Positions 17,280 through 27,286 of a stretch of DNA of 64,000 nucleotides are shown piece after piece. The notes under the pieces are model-generated. The model did not search any database. It was not told the DNA's origin and saw only the letters and a program-made list of their open reading frames with translations. The stretch is from Streptococcus sanguinis (GTDB lineage Bacteria > Bacillota > Bacilli > Lactobacillales > Streptococcaceae), in NCBI RefSeq assembly GCF_026781265.1, contig NZ_JAKUVC010000005.1:1-64000 (forward strand). Direction: 5' to 3'. Position 1 is the first letter of the stretch; every line of letters starts with the position of its first letter. Position numbers and translations under genes: made by a program.

Positions 17280-17978
17280 ATGTCTGCTACTAAAATGAAC
17301 GCTCAAGAAATTATCAAATTTATCGCTGATGCCAAGAAAAAGACTCCGGTCAAGGTGACCTTTAATGGGGAATTGCACGGTTCGATTCCTTGGTCTGTTG
17401 TGAAGTTAGGCAATGTTCTTTTTGGGGACTGGGAAGAAATCAAGCCACTTCTAGCGAACTTAGAGGAAAATAAGACCTATGTCGTAGAGCAGGATGCCCG
17501 CAATTCAGCGGTGCCGCTTTTGGATAAGCGTGACATCAATGCCCGTATTGAGCCGGGCGCTATTATCCGTGACCAAGTCGAAATTGGCGACAATGCTGTC
17601 ATCATGATGGGGGCGGTTATCAATATAGGTGCGGAGATTGGTGCTGGAACCATGATTGATATGGGTGCTATTCTGGGCGGCCGAGCTATTGTCGGGAAAA
17701 ACAGTCATGTCGGTGCTGGTGCGGTTCTGGCGGGAGTCATTGAGCCGGCTAGTGCTGAGCCAGTTCGCGTTGGAGACAATGTGCTGATTGGTGCCAATGC
17801 GGTTGTGATTGAAGGTGTACAAATTGGCAGTGGTTCCGTTGTTGCAGCCGGTGCGATTGTGACTCAGGATGTTCCGGAAAATGTAGTGGTTGCTGGTGTT
17901 CCAGCACGAGTTATCAAGACCATTGACGAGAAGACCCAGCAGAAGACAGCTCTGGAAGATGCTCTGCGTACTCTTTAA
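17280..17978 (+). CDS. dapH: Tetrahydrodipicolinate N-acetyltransferase
   Basis: Acetylates tetrahydrodipicolinate with acetyl-CoA in the acetylase branch of lysine/diaminopimelate synthesis. The 232 residues consist of an N-terminal helical domain and a left-handed beta helix built from hexapeptide repeats (from about residue 90, for example [20 protein letters not shown]), ending in a short helix. The length matches the DapH family. It starts at ATG 17280 and sits 75 nt before its pathway partner dapL. Streptococci use this route to lysine, since lysine rather than DAP is in their peptidoglycan. Confidence 0.95.
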   Translation: MSATKMNAQEIIKFIADAKKKTPVKVTFNGELHGSIPWSVVKLGNVLFGDWEEIKPLLANLEENKTYVVEQDARNSAVPLLDKRDINARIEPGAIIRDQVEIGDNAVIMMGAVINIGAEIGAGTMIDMGAILGGRAIVGKNSHVGAGAVLAGVIEPASAEPVRVGDNVLIGANAVVIEGVQIGSGSVVAAGAIVTQDVPENVVVAGVPARVIKTIDEKTQQKTALEDALRTL

Positions 17979-18053
17979 AAATAACATAAATTTGAATTGA
18001 TTGGTGTGGCTCAACGCTCTGACTGGTCTGACAAGATTTTAAAGGAAAGAAAC

Positions 18054-19187
18054 ATGCTTGATTATCTGAACATTCGCCGTGATTTGCACCAGATACCGGA
18101 AATCGGTCTGGAAGAATACAAGACCCATGCCTACCTGATGCAGGTCATTGATGGACTGACAGCAGCTCTAGCCTTTGTGGAAATCCGAACTTGGCGGACA
18201 GGTATTTTGGTCTTTATCAAGGGAAGTTCACCGGATAAGACGATTGGCTGGCGGACAGATATTGATGGTTTGCCGATTGTGGAGAATACAGGACTGGACT
18301 TTGCCAGTACCCATGAAGGCCGGATGCATGCCTGCGGACACGATATGCACATGACGGTTGCCCTAGGCCTGCTGGAACAAGCTGTGAGCGCTCAACCTAC
18401 CCACAATCTGCTCTTTCTCTTTCAGCCTGCAGAGGAAAATGAAGCTGGCGGTATGCTCATGTATGAAGACGGTGCCTTTGGCGACTGGCTGCCAGATGAA
18501 TTTTACGGTCTCCATGTGCGACCGGATCTCAAGGTCGGCGATATTGCCACTAACAGAGAAACCCTTTTTGCTGGTACCTGTGAAGTTAAGCTGACCTTTA
18601 AGGGGAAGGGAGGTCATGCAGCCTTTCCTCATGAAGCCAACGATGCTTTGGTTGCGGCTAGCTACTTTATCACCCAGGTGCAGACCATTGTCAGCCGCAA
18701 TGTCGATCCTATCGAGGGGGCGGTTGTAACCTTTGGTTCGCTCCATGCTGGCACGACCAACAATGTCATCGCAGAAACGGCCTTTTTGCATGGCACCATT
18801 CGGACTCTGACTCAGGAGATGAACCTCTTAACTCAGAAGCGCTTACGGGAAATAGCAGAGGGCATAGCCCAAAGTTTCGGTCTGGAATTGGACTTGGAGC
18901 TTAAACAAGGCGGCTATTTACCTGTGGAAAATCATCCTGACCTAGCAGACGAATTGATGGACTTTTTCCAGAAGGAAGAAGGAGTGCAGCTGATTGATAT
19001 TGCGCCGGCTATGACAGGCGAGGATTTTGGCTATCTGCTCAGCAAGGTTAAGGGCGTCATGTTCTGGCTGGGAGTGGACAGTCCCTATGCCCTCCATCAT
19101 CCCAAGATGACACCGGACGAGGCAGCACTGCCCTTTGCTATTGAAAAGATTGGGAAATTCCTAGATTATAAAATCAACGAAAGATAA
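18054..19187 (+). CDS. dapL: N-acetyldiaminopimelate deacetylase
   Basis: Removes the acetyl group from N-acetyl-LL-diaminopimelate. It is a 377-residue M20-type metallopeptidase fold with HACGHDMH (metal site), [10 protein letters not shown] with the catalytic/metal Glu, and a C-terminal GEDFGYLL metal region. I took ATG 18054 behind AAAGGAAAG rather than an open frame 19 codons upstream. The pairing with dapH distinguishes it from general amidohydrolases such as hippurate hydrolase. Confidence 0.92.
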   Translation: MLDYLNIRRDLHQIPEIGLEEYKTHAYLMQVIDGLTAALAFVEIRTWRTGILVFIKGSSPDKTIGWRTDIDGLPIVENTGLDFASTHEGRMHACGHDMHMTVALGLLEQAVSAQPTHNLLFLFQPAEENEAGGMLMYEDGAFGDWLPDEFYGLHVRPDLKVGDIATNRETLFAGTCEVKLTFKGKGGHAAFPHEANDALVAASYFITQVQTIVSRNVDPIEGAVVTFGSLHAGTTNNVIAETAFLHGTIRTLTQEMNLLTQKRLREIAEGIAQSFGLELDLELKQGGYLPVENHPDLADELMDFFQKEEGVQLIDIAPAMTGEDFGYLLSKVKGVMFWLGVDSPYALHHPKMTPDEAALPFAIEKIGKFLDYKINER

Positions 19188-19207
19188 GGAAAGAGTGGAC
19201 GAGCTGC

Positions 19208-19747
19208 ATGAAAAAAGAGCTGAGACAAACTGTACTGAAGCAGATGAAGAAACTTTCAGGAAAAGAAAAAGAGCAGGCAGATAGCTGGCTGACCCAGCAC
19301 TTGCTCAGTTCAGCAGCTTATCAAAAAGCTCAGGTTATCGCTACTTATCTTTCTATGCCGCATGAAGTCTCAACTGCAGCCTTTATCAAACAGGCTCAGT
19401 TGGACGGCAAGAGGGTTTTAGTGCCTAAGACCTATGGCCAGGGTCGGATGATATTTGTGGATTATGATGAAAGTCATCTGCAAAAAAGCTCTTTTGGTCT
19501 TATGGAGCCAATGAGCGAAGAGGCTGTGGACAAGACAGAAATTGATATGATTCATGTGCCAGGCGTGGTCTTCAATTCTCAAGGTTTTCGGATTGGTTAC
19601 GGAGGCGGGTACTATGACCGTTATCTGGCTGATTTTGCAGGAGCATCCATCAGCAGCATCTATAGTTTTCAAAAGTCTGATTTTGAGCCCGATTATCACG
19701 ATATAGCAGTAAAGGAAGTACTGATTTATGAACTACATCTACGATAA
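19208..19747 (+). CDS. 5-formyltetrahydrofolate cyclo-ligase
   Basis: Converts 5-formyl-THF to 5,10-methenyl-THF with ATP, recycling an inactive folate. The 179 residues show the family motif GFRIGYGGGYYDRYL and the basic N-terminus that binds substrate. It starts 20 nt after dapL, and its 3' end overlaps the rhomboid gene by 20 nt, so the four genes from dapH look like one operon. Confidence 0.93.
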   Translation: MKKELRQTVLKQMKKLSGKEKEQADSWLTQHLLSSAAYQKAQVIATYLSMPHEVSTAAFIKQAQLDGKRVLVPKTYGQGRMIFVDYDESHLQKSSFGLMEPMSEEAVDKTEIDMIHVPGVVFNSQGFRIGYGGGYYDRYLADFAGASISSIYSFQKSDFEPDYHDIAVKEVLIYELHLR

Positions 19748-20411
19748 AAAATATCCTGTGACCAGTGTTTTGTTAATTCTAACAACACTTGTCTTTGTGG
19801 GGATGCTTATTTTACGTGGTTTTTCTTATGCTGAAGAACAAACTGTCTTTGAATTTGGAGCAGTGTTTTCTCCAACCATTATCATGTATCCTGCTCAGAT
19901 ATGGCGTATCTTTTCTGCTATCTTTGTGCATATTGGCTTGGAGCACTTTGTGGTAAATGCTGTTACTCTTTATTTTATTGGACGGCAGGCAGAAGATATT
20001 TTTGGCTCGCGAAATTTCCTTCTGCTCTATATGATGTCTGGCCTGATGGGAAACATCTTTGTCTTCTTTTTCAGTCCGGATACTCTGTCAGCAGGAGCCT
20101 CTACAGCCTTGTTTGGACTTTTTGCCTCTATCGTAACCCTTCACTATGTCGTTCGCGACAGCTACATTCAGCAGCTGGGGCAGTCTTATATGACCTTAAT
20201 TGTGGTCAATATCATCTTTAGTTTCATGCCTGGCATCAGCTTGGCTGGGCATTTGGGCGGTTTGATTGGCGGCATACTCTGTGCGGTCATTTTACCTGTA
20301 AAAGGCTCAAGCAATGCCTTTAAACCTGCTCAGCGCTGGCTGGTCTTGTTTGGCTATCTTGCCTTAGCGGCCCTTCTGATTTTTCTAGGCTTTCATCATT
20401 CCTTGATTTAA
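19728..20411 (+). CDS. Rhomboid family intramembrane serine protease
   Basis: A 227-residue polytopic membrane protein of the GluP/rhomboid family. It has about six hydrophobic helices, the catalytic serine in GASTALFGL and the partner histidine in GHLGGLIGG, plus the HIGLEHFVVNAVTLYFIG segment of helix 2. Rhomboids cleave substrates within membrane helices; the target here is unknown. The start overlaps the previous gene, with GGAAG as ribosome site. This fourth position after dapH-dapL matches the gene order I know from pneumococcus. Confidence 0.92.
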   Translation: MNYIYDKKYPVTSVLLILTTLVFVGMLILRGFSYAEEQTVFEFGAVFSPTIIMYPAQIWRIFSAIFVHIGLEHFVVNAVTLYFIGRQAEDIFGSRNFLLLYMMSGLMGNIFVFFFSPDTLSAGASTALFGLFASIVTLHYVVRDSYIQQLGQSYMTLIVVNIIFSFMPGISLAGHLGGLIGGILCAVILPVKGSSNAFKPAQRWLVLFGYLALAALLIFLGFHHSLI

Positions 20412-20442
20412 TGAGTCTTTAGAAAATAACTGATGAAATATC

Positions 20443-20528
20443 AAAAAAGAGGTCCATTTGTACTGACCCCCAAAAGTTAGATTTTTTCTGTCTAACTTTG
20501 GGGTGCGGTTCAATTAACCTCTTTTTTA
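20443..20528. terminator. Bidirectional terminator built from IS ends
   Basis: Outer stem AAAAAAGAGGT/ACCTCTTTTTT encloses an inner inverted repeat (ACCCCCAAAAGTTAGA paired with TCTAACTTTGGGGT). TGTACTGACCCCC-type ends are typical of IS3-family inverted repeats, so this looks like two abutted IS ends or a MITE. It lies between the convergent rhomboid and galU genes and would terminate both. Confidence 0.7.
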
Positions 20529-20568
20529 TAGCTAAAATTTTATTTTCAACGTTAGTTGTTTGAAGCCA

Positions 20569-21474
20569 TTATTTTTTCTCTTGTTTTTTCTCTAGTTTAT
20601 GACCCAAGTCAATGATATACTGCTTCAAGGAGTCTTTGACCTGCGGATGCTTGAGAGCGTAGTCGATAGAAGTCTTCATAAAGCCGAATTTGTCGCCGAC
20701 ATCATAGCGATCACCCTTGAATTCGCGAGCAAACACGCGTTGCGTCTTGTTGAGGGTATCAATTGCATCGGTCAGCTGGACTTCGTTCCCAGCGCCAGGA
20801 GCTTGATTTTCCAAGATTTCAAAAATTTCCGGTGTCAGCAAGTAGCGGCCAATAATAGCTAAATCACTCGGTGCATCTTCAGGTTTTGGCTTTTCGACAA
20901 AAGTTTCCACGCTGTAGAGACCTTTGACGCCTTCACCCTGAGGGGCAATGACCCCGTAAGAGGAAACTTCGTCATGAGGGACCTGCATGACAGCGATAGT
21001 AGAAGCATGAGTAGCTTCGTAGTCATCAATCAATTGCTTGGTTAGCGGTACAGCCTTATCATTGGTGATATCCATGAGGTCATCACCAAGCATGACAACG
21101 AAAGGTTCGTTTCCAACGAAAGCCTTAGCCTGAAGAACAGCATCTCCCAGTCCGCGTGGATGGCTCTGACGGATGAAGTGCAGACCGATACCAGTGGTTT
21201 CATCGACCAATTTGAGCAAGTCGTTCTTACCTTTTTCTTTGAGATTGTATTCCAATTCGAAGTTGGAGTCAAAGTGGTCTTCGATTGAGCGTTTTGACTT
21301 ACCTGTAACAACTAGAATATCTTCAATTCCAGATTTGAGAGCTTCCTCAACGATAAACTGGATGGTTGGCTTGTCAACAATCGGCAACATTTCCTTGGCC
21401 AGAGCTTTAGTGGCTGGCAGGAAGCGGGTTCCGAGACCAGCTGCAGGGATGACGGCTTTCTTAACTTTTGACAT
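20569..21474 (-). CDS. galU: UTP-glucose-1-phosphate uridylyltransferase
   Basis: Makes UDP-glucose for galactose use, capsule and glycolipid synthesis. 301 residues from ATG 21474, behind AAAGGAA; an open frame extends 18 codons upstream into the intergenic space. It contains the nucleotidyltransferase signature [22 protein letters not shown] (catalytic, in [10 protein letters not shown]) and [15 protein letters not shown]. It lies 16 nt after gpsA on the same strand, the usual streptococcal gpsA-galU order. Confidence 0.96.
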   Translation of the reverse strand: MSKVKKAVIPAAGLGTRFLPATKALAKEMLPIVDKPTIQFIVEEALKSGIEDILVVTGKSKRSIEDHFDSNFELEYNLKEKGKNDLLKLVDETTGIGLHFIRQSHPRGLGDAVLQAKAFVGNEPFVVMLGDDLMDITNDKAVPLTKQLIDDYEATHASTIAVMQVPHDEVSSYGVIAPQGEGVKGLYSVETFVEKPKPEDAPSDLAIIGRYLLTPEIFEILENQAPGAGNEVQLTDAIDTLNKTQRVFAREFKGDRYDVGDKFGFMKTSIDYALKHPQVKDSLKQYIIDLGHKLEKKQEKK

Positions 21475-21490
21475 AATCAGTTCCTTTCTA

Positions 21491-22513
21491 TTAGAACGAA
21501 GTCCATTCGTTCTCAGCCTTGAATTCATTGTTCATGATTTCATAAATGGCATCTTTGATATTACAGTTTTGATAAATAACCTTGTAGATAGCTTGGGTAA
21601 TCGGCATATAAACATCCAGCTCTTGGGCCAGTTCATAGGCAGCCTTAGTGGTAGAAATTCCTTCGATAACCATGCCCATGTTGGCTTCAATATCAGCTAA
21701 TTTCTCGCCACGTCCTAGAGCATTGCCGGCCCGCCAGTTGCGGGAGTGGACAGAGGTTCCAGTGACAATCAGGTCACCAACACCAGATAGGCCGCTGTAG
21801 GTGAGAGGGTTGGCTCCTAACTTGACACCTAGCCTCGTGATTTCGGCCAGGCCGCGCGTGATAATGGCAGCCTTGGCATTGTCGCCATAGCCTAGTCCAT
21901 GTAGAGCACCAGCTCCAACTGCGATGATATTTTTCAGAGCCCCTGCAGTCTCCACTCCGATGACATCGGTATTGGTGTAGAGGCGGAAGTAGTGATTGCT
22001 GAAGAGCCCCTGCACATATTTAGCTGTTTCTAGGTCCTTAGAAGCAGCAGTAATTAGGGTAATATCGCGTACAATGGTTTCCTCAGCATGACTGGGACCT
22101 GAGACGACGACAATCTCGCTGCGTAGCTCTGCAGGGATTTCTTCTTCTAGGATAGTTGAAATCCGTTCGTGGGTATTGGGCTCCAGTCCCTTGGAGGCGT
22201 GCATGATTTTTACCTTGTGGTTCAGAGCTTGAGCTACTTGTTTGGCTACCAGACGGGTTACCTTGGTCGGCACGACAAAAAGCACGGCATCCGCATCTTT
22301 TAAAGCCTCTTCTAGGTCATGATAAGCCTTGATCTTTTCATCCAGTACAATATCTTTGAAATAGCGTTTATTGGTGTGCTCATCGTTGATTTCGTTGATT
22401 TGTTCAGCGATATTTCCCCAAATACGAACCTCGTGTCCGTTGTCATTTAACACTTGTGATAAGGCCGTTCCCCAAGAACCAGGACCAATCACAGCAACTC
22501 GTTGTTTATCCAT
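21491..22513 (-). CDS. gpsA: Glycerol-3-phosphate dehydrogenase [NAD(P)+]
   Basis: Reduces dihydroxyacetone phosphate to sn-glycerol-3-phosphate for phospholipids. 340 residues, with the N-terminal Rossmann motif GPGSWGTAL, the substrate region [18 protein letters not shown] and catalytic Lys in KN, and [27 protein letters not shown] precedes the ATG. It is co-transcribed with galU and divergent from patA. Confidence 0.96.
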   Translation of the reverse strand: MDKQRVAVIGPGSWGTALSQVLNDNGHEVRIWGNIAEQINEINDEHTNKRYFKDIVLDEKIKAYHDLEEALKDADAVLFVVPTKVTRLVAKQVAQALNHKVKIMHASKGLEPNTHERISTILEEEIPAELRSEIVVVSGPSHAEETIVRDITLITAASKDLETAKYVQGLFSNHYFRLYTNTDVIGVETAGALKNIIAVGAGALHGLGYGDNAKAAIITRGLAEITRLGVKLGANPLTYSGLSGVGDLIVTGTSVHSRNWRAGNALGRGEKLADIEANMGMVIEGISTTKAAYELAQELDVYMPITQAIYKVIYQNCNIKDAIYEIMNNEFKAENEWTSF

Positions 22514-22606
22514 ATCTTCTCCTTATGATGAAATTCCGAGTCTGAATTTAAATCAGTTTTAGAGTTCTATATCTCATTTTACCATATAATATAAGAAATT
22601 TCTTGC

Positions 22607-22634
22607 TTGACATTGTTTTTATCTGTGATATAGT
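22607..22634 (+). promoter_or_regulatory. patAB promoter
   Basis: TTGACA (22607-22612), a 16-nt spacer and TATAGT (22629-22634), about 40 bp upstream of patA. Confidence 0.7.
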
Positions 22635-22672
22635 AAGGAAACTAAGTCAAATATGAAAAAGTAGGAGGAAGC

Positions 22673-24379
22673 ATGTTTTTTAAAAGTCTATTACGGTATA
22701 AATGGTATGCCCTGAGTTCGTTTTTAATGACCTCATTGATGATTGCCAGCTCTCTTTTACTGCCCTGGTTTTTAAAGCACATCTTAGATGCTCTGCAGGA
22801 GCAAAATAGCCAGACCATCTACAGTATGGGCGGCTGGCTGATTGGTATCGGTTTCGTTGGGCTGGTGGCAGGAGGAATTAATGTGACCTTGGCAGCTTAC
22901 ATTGCCCAGGCGGTCTCATCAGATCTCCGTGAGGAGACTTTCCGCAAGATACAGACCTTTTCTTATGCCAATATTGAGGAATTCAACGCTGGAAATCTAG
23001 TCGTGCGGATGACCAATGACATCAATCAGATTCAAAATGTGACCATGATGCTCTTTCAAATTCTTCTTCGCTTGCCCATCCTTTTTATCGGTTCAGTCAT
23101 CTTGGCCATTGTGACCATGCCCTCTCTCTGGTGGATTATCTTCTTGCTGATTGTGCTCATAGCTGGTCTAACGGCTGTCATGATGGGGATGATGGGGCCT
23201 CGTTTTAAGAAATTCCAAACTCTTTTGGATAAGATTAATGCCATTGCTAAGGAAAATCTTCGTGGTGTGCGAGTGGTCAAGTCCTTCGTTCGGGAGGAAG
23301 ACCAGTTTCATAAGTTTAGTCAGGTGTCTGATGAACTTTTATCAGAGAATCTCTATATTGGCTATGCTTTTTCAATCATTGAGCCAATGATGATGTTGGT
23401 CGGCTACAGTTCTGTTTACTTGGCTATCTGGACTTTGTCTGGCATGATTCAGGCTGAGCCAGGACTGGTTAGCTCTATAGCTTCTTTTATCGGTTATTTG
23501 AGCCAGATTATTTTCACTATCATTATGGTTGGCTTCTTGGGAAATGGCGTGACGAGGGGGATCATTTCTATTCGTCGGATCAAGGAAGTATTGGCGACGG
23601 AGCCAGCTATGACTTTCCCAGACTCACCAGATGAAGAACTAGAAGGCAGCCTAAGCTTTGAGCATGTGACTTTTTCTTATCCCAATGATGACAAGCCAAT
23701 GCTAAAGGATATCAGCTTTGAGGTTGAGCCGGGGCAAATGATTGGCGTTGTCGGTGCGACAGGCGCTGGGAAATCTACCTTGGCCCAGCTGATTCCGCGT
23801 CTTTTTGATCCGCAAGAAGGTTCTGTCAAGATTGGCGGTCGCGATTTGCGAGAGCTCAGTCAGGGAACTCTTCGAAAAAATGTTTCCATCGTGCTCCAGC
23901 GAGCGATTCTATTTAGCGGGACGATTGCGGATAATCTCCGTCAGGGCAAGCTCAACGCTTCACTGCCTGAGATGGAGCGGGCGGCTCGCATTGCCCAAGC
24001 CAGTGAATTTATCAGCCGTATGGAAGAGAGTTTTGACAGTGCAGTGGAGGAGCGTGGCAGCAACTTCTCTGGCGGTCAGAAGCAGCGGATGTCCATTGCC
24101 AGAGGTGTTGTCAACAATCCCAATATTTTGATTTTAGATGATTCGACCTCAGCCTTGGATGCCAAGTCAGAAAAGCTGGTTCAAGAAGCTTTGAACAAAG
24201 AGCTGCAAGGAACGACAACGATTATCATCGCTCAAAAGATTAGCTCCGTCGTTCATGCAGATAAGATTCTGGTCTTGGATCAGGGTCGGCTGATTGGCCA
24301 AGGGACGCATGCGGAATTGGTCGCAACTAACGATGTTTACCGTGAAATCTACGAAACTCAGAAAGGAAGGGAGGACTAA
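22673..24379 (+). CDS. patA: ABC multidrug exporter half-transporter PatA
   Basis: A 568-residue half-transporter: six membrane helices in about 1-300 and a nucleotide-binding domain in about 335-565, with Walker A GATGAGKST and signature FSGGQKQRM. The residue after Walker B is Asp (ILDDSTSALD) instead of the catalytic Glu, so the site formed with this Walker B should be weak. The partner PatB has the complementary defect. In pneumococcus PatA/PatB form a heterodimer exporting fluoroquinolones and dyes, and the neighbouring amidotransferase gene is the same. I infer orthology from size, pairing and context. Confidence 0.88.
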   Translation: MFFKSLLRYKWYALSSFLMTSLMIASSLLLPWFLKHILDALQEQNSQTIYSMGGWLIGIGFVGLVAGGINVTLAAYIAQAVSSDLREETFRKIQTFSYANIEEFNAGNLVVRMTNDINQIQNVTMMLFQILLRLPILFIGSVILAIVTMPSLWWIIFLLIVLIAGLTAVMMGMMGPRFKKFQTLLDKINAIAKENLRGVRVVKSFVREEDQFHKFSQVSDELLSENLYIGYAFSIIEPMMMLVGYSSVYLAIWTLSGMIQAEPGLVSSIASFIGYLSQIIFTIIMVGFLGNGVTRGIISIRRIKEVLATEPAMTFPDSPDEELEGSLSFEHVTFSYPNDDKPMLKDISFEVEPGQMIGVVGATGAGKSTLAQLIPRLFDPQEGSVKIGGRDLRELSQGTLRKNVSIVLQRAILFSGTIADNLRQGKLNASLPEMERAARIAQASEFISRMEESFDSAVEERGSNFSGGQKQRMSIARGVVNNPNILILDDSTSALDAKSEKLVQEALNKELQGTTTIIIAQKISSVVHADKILVLDQGRLIGQGTHAELVATNDVYREIYETQKGRED

Positions 24380-24380
24380 G

Positions 24381-26150
24381 ATGCGGACGATTGCATTTTT
24401 TTGGCAATATTTTAAGCGTTACAAATTATCCTTTGTCATTGTCCTTTTGATGATGGTAACAGCGACTATTTTTCAGGTCCTTTTTCCGGTTTATGTCGGT
24501 CAGGCTGTTCAGCATTTAGTTGAGTTGGGACGGGCTTTTGCGGAGAAGGGTGAGACTGATCAGATTCTGTCGACTTTTGGCAGCGTCATGGGCAGTGTAT
24601 TGGTGTCCTTTGTCTGCCTGTCTGTTTCCAGCTTGATTTACATGCTTTTGATGACCCGAGTTATTGCCCATTCGACCAATGAGATGCGTAAGGGCCTGTT
24701 TGGCAAGCTGTCCAAGATGACTGTCGCTTTCTTTGACCGCCATCAGGATGGAGATATTCTGTCGCGCTTTACCAGCGACTTGGACAACATCCTGCAGGCT
24801 CTAAATGAGAGTATGATCCAAGTTATGAGCAATGCCTTGCTCTATCTGGGTCTAGTGATTATCATGTTTGTCCAAAATGCTAGATTGGCCTGGATAACGG
24901 TAGCCAGCACACCGGTTGCTTTTCTTCTTCTAGTGGTCATTGTCAGGCTGGCCAGAAAGTACACCAATCTTCAGCAAAAAGAAGTCGGCCGCCTCAATGC
25001 TTATATGGACGAGACCATTTCAGGTCAGAAGGCTGTTATCGTTCAGGGAATGCAGGAGGAGGTCATCAAAGGTTTCATTGAGCAGAATGATCGAGTGCGC
25101 TCAGCGACCTTTAAAGGCCGAACCTTTTCAGGCCTTCTCTTCCCTATCATGAACGGGATGAATTTGATTAATACAGCTATTGTTATTTTTGTTGGTTCCG
25201 CTGTCTTACTGAGCGATCCCAATGTCGAAACGGCAGTTGCAGTTGGCCTGATTACTACTTTTACTCAGTTTTCCCAGCAGTATTATCAGCCTATCATCCA
25301 GATTGCAGCCAGCTGGGGTAGTTTGCAGTTGGCCTTTACAGGGGCTGACCGGATTCAGGAGATGTTTGATGCGCCGGAGGAAGTCCGGCCAGAGAATGCC
25401 CCTGCTTTCACAGAGCTCACAGACTCTGTGGAGATTAAGCATGTGGACTTCTCTTATGTGGAAGGCAAGCCTATTCTCAAAGACGTATCTATTTTAGCCC
25501 CTAAGGGCAAGATGACGGCTGTTGTTGGCCCTACTGGTTCAGGTAAGACGACCATTATGAACCTGCTCAATCGCTTTTACGATGTGGATAGTGGCAGCAT
25601 TGAGTTTGACGGTCGCGACATTCGGGACTATGAGTTGGATAGCTTACGGGGCCATGTGGGCATTGTCCTGCAGGATTCGGTGCTCTTTAGCGGTACGATT
25701 CGGGACAATATCCGCTTCGGTGTGCCGGATGCCAGTCAGGAAATGGTCGAAACAGCTGCGCATGCGACCCATATTCATGACTATATCGAAAGTCTGCCAG
25801 ACAAATATGATACCATCGTTGATGATGATCAAAATATCTTCTCAACTGGCCAGAAACAGCTGATTTCCATTGCTAGAACTTTGCTGACGGATCCGCAAGT
25901 CTTGATTTTGGACGAAGCGACTTCCAATGTCGATACGGTGACGGAGAGTAAGATTCAGCAAGCCATGGAAGCCGTTGTGGCTGGCCGGACTAGCTTTGTT
26001 ATTGCTCACCGCCTCAAGACTATTCTAAATGCAGACCAGATTATCGTCCTCAAAGACGGAGAGGTCATCGAACAGGGCGATCATCACCAGCTCCTCAAAC
26101 TGGGTGGTTTCTACTCAGAACTTTATCATAACCAGTTTGTCTTTGAGTAG
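24381..26150 (+). CDS. patB: ABC multidrug exporter half-transporter PatB
   Basis: A 589-residue partner of PatA, starting at ATG 24381 directly after the patA stop with GGGAGG in front. The membrane domain covers about 1-320. The nucleotide-binding domain has Walker A GPTGSGKTT, a signature altered to STGQKQLIS, and an intact catalytic Glu (ILDEATSNVD). The heterodimer therefore has one canonical ATPase site (PatA signature with PatB Walker B) and one degenerate site, as in other heterodimeric type IV exporters. A likely terminator lies about 20 nt downstream. Confidence 0.88.
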   Translation: MRTIAFFWQYFKRYKLSFVIVLLMMVTATIFQVLFPVYVGQAVQHLVELGRAFAEKGETDQILSTFGSVMGSVLVSFVCLSVSSLIYMLLMTRVIAHSTNEMRKGLFGKLSKMTVAFFDRHQDGDILSRFTSDLDNILQALNESMIQVMSNALLYLGLVIIMFVQNARLAWITVASTPVAFLLLVVIVRLARKYTNLQQKEVGRLNAYMDETISGQKAVIVQGMQEEVIKGFIEQNDRVRSATFKGRTFSGLLFPIMNGMNLINTAIVIFVGSAVLLSDPNVETAVAVGLITTFTQFSQQYYQPIIQIAASWGSLQLAFTGADRIQEMFDAPEEVRPENAPAFTELTDSVEIKHVDFSYVEGKPILKDVSILAPKGKMTAVVGPTGSGKTTIMNLLNRFYDVDSGSIEFDGRDIRDYELDSLRGHVGIVLQDSVLFSGTIRDNIRFGVPDASQEMVETAAHATHIHDYIESLPDKYDTIVDDDQNIFSTGQKQLISIARTLLTDPQVLILDEATSNVDTVTESKIQQAMEAVVAGRTSFVIAHRLKTILNADQIIVLKDGEVIEQGDHHQLLKLGGFYSELYHNQFVFE

Positions 26151-26170
26151 AAAGTTGAGACATTTTTCCA

Positions 26171-26209
26171 AACTCTCATTTGTGCTTATAGTGCATTCGA
26201 GAGTTTTAT
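26171..26209 (+). terminator. Probable patAB terminator
   Basis: AACTCTC/GAGAGTT stem with a 21-nt loop and TTTATATTT tail. Confidence 0.5.
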
Positions 26210-26331
26210 ATTTGAGAGACATGCAGAGTATTTGATAAAAAAATTTTATAAGCAGCTTAAAAAAAATCTATTGGACGACTGAGAAAAGGCGTGGTAAGAT
26301 ATACTATATCAAAATAAGGGGGAATCACAGT

Positions 26332-27021
26332 ATGTGCAGAACAATTGTTGGAATTTCAGCCAATCTTTGTCCAGTAGATGAAGCTGGAAAGAATATTCAC
26401 ACCTCTGTTTCACGCAAGTTTGTGGATGGCGTACGAATGGTTGGTGGTCTGCCGATGGTGATTCCTGTTGGCGATAAAAGTTTAGTTCAGGATTACGTAG
26501 AAACGATTGACAAGCTGATCTTGTCAGGCGGGCAAAATGTTCACCCACAGTTTTATGGGGAAGAAAAGACTATCGATAGTGACGATTACAATATTGTTCG
26601 CGATGAGTTTGAGTTGGCACTCTTGAAAGAAGCTCTGCGCCAAAACAAGCCAGTCATGGCTATTTGCCGCGGTCTGCAGTTGGTAAATGTTGCTTTTGGC
26701 GGCACTCTCAATCAGCACATTGATAATCACTGGCAGGGCTTGCCATTTGGTACTTCGCACTCCATTCGCACGGAGAAAGATAGCGTTGTGGAGCGTTTGT
26801 TTGGTCAGGCTAGCCAGATTAATTCGGTTCATCGCCAAAGCATCAAGGACTTGGCACCTAATTTCCGCGCGACAGCCTTTGACCCAAGAGACAATACCAT
26901 CGAAGCGATCGAATCGGTTGACAATCATCGTATCATAGGCCTTCAATGGCATCCAGAGTTTTTAATTAACGAAGAAAAGGGCAATTTGGAGCTGTTTCAG
27001 TACCTCTTGCAAGAGCTGTAA
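26332..27021 (+). CDS. Class I glutamine amidotransferase / gamma-glutamyl hydrolase-like (peptidase C26)
   Basis: A 229-residue PuuD-like protein. The nucleophilic Cys sits in MAICRGLQL, and the His/Glu partners are in LQWHPEF. Such proteins hydrolyse gamma-glutamyl bonds, for example of gamma-glutamyl-GABA. No synthase partner is adjacent, so it is likely a stand-alone hydrolase of unknown substrate. Preceded by AAGGGGGA. Located between patB and the second csRNA. Confidence 0.85.
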   Translation: MCRTIVGISANLCPVDEAGKNIHTSVSRKFVDGVRMVGGLPMVIPVGDKSLVQDYVETIDKLILSGGQNVHPQFYGEEKTIDSDDYNIVRDEFELALLKEALRQNKPVMAICRGLQLVNVAFGGTLNQHIDNHWQGLPFGTSHSIRTEKDSVVERLFGQASQINSVHRQSIKDLAPNFRATAFDPRDNTIEAIESVDNHRIIGLQWHPEFLINEEKGNLELFQYLLQEL

Positions 27022-27047
27022 AAAATTATTTCATTTTTTTAAGTTAC

Positions 27048-27080
27048 TTTTAGGAAAATTTAAGATAAGTGTCCTATACT
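27048..27080 (+). promoter_or_regulatory. CiaR-type promoter of csRNA B
   Basis: TTTTAG-GAAAA-TTTAAG (27048-27064) is a CiaR direct repeat with one imperfect half. It is exactly 10 bp before the -10 TATACT (27075-27080), the same geometry as csRNA A. Confidence 0.72.
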
Positions 27081-27086
27081 AAGATC

Positions 27087-27181
27087 ATAAACAAAGACCT
27101 CCTAACTTTGTTTAGAAATCCTAAAACTTTTCTTTTTCATAATAATCTCCCTATAAGAACCGCCCAATTGGCGGTTTTTTT
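27087..27181 (+). ncRNA. cia-dependent small RNA (csRNA B)
   Basis: About 95 nt, closely similar to csRNA A over its 5' half: the same AACAAAG/CTTTGTT hairpin with the anti-Shine-Dalgarno loop ACCTCCTAA, and a second TCTCCC segment. It ends in its own terminator (ACCGCC/GGCGGT, then seven T). The 3' hairpin differs from csRNA A, so the pair shares seeds but not terminators. Confidence 0.78.
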
Positions 27182-27286
27182 GCTGGAAAGGCTGAAAAAT
27201 CTAGATTTTCATCAATTTGATGTCTTTTATGTTATAATGAGTCACAGGTAGGCCGAGCGAATCGGTCGGTAGATGGAGGAGCACAG

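Noticed and set aside
27069..27251. 60-codon plus-strand ORF
   Set aside because: It overlaps csRNA B and its terminator; similarity to 5942-6127 comes from the shared RNA gene.
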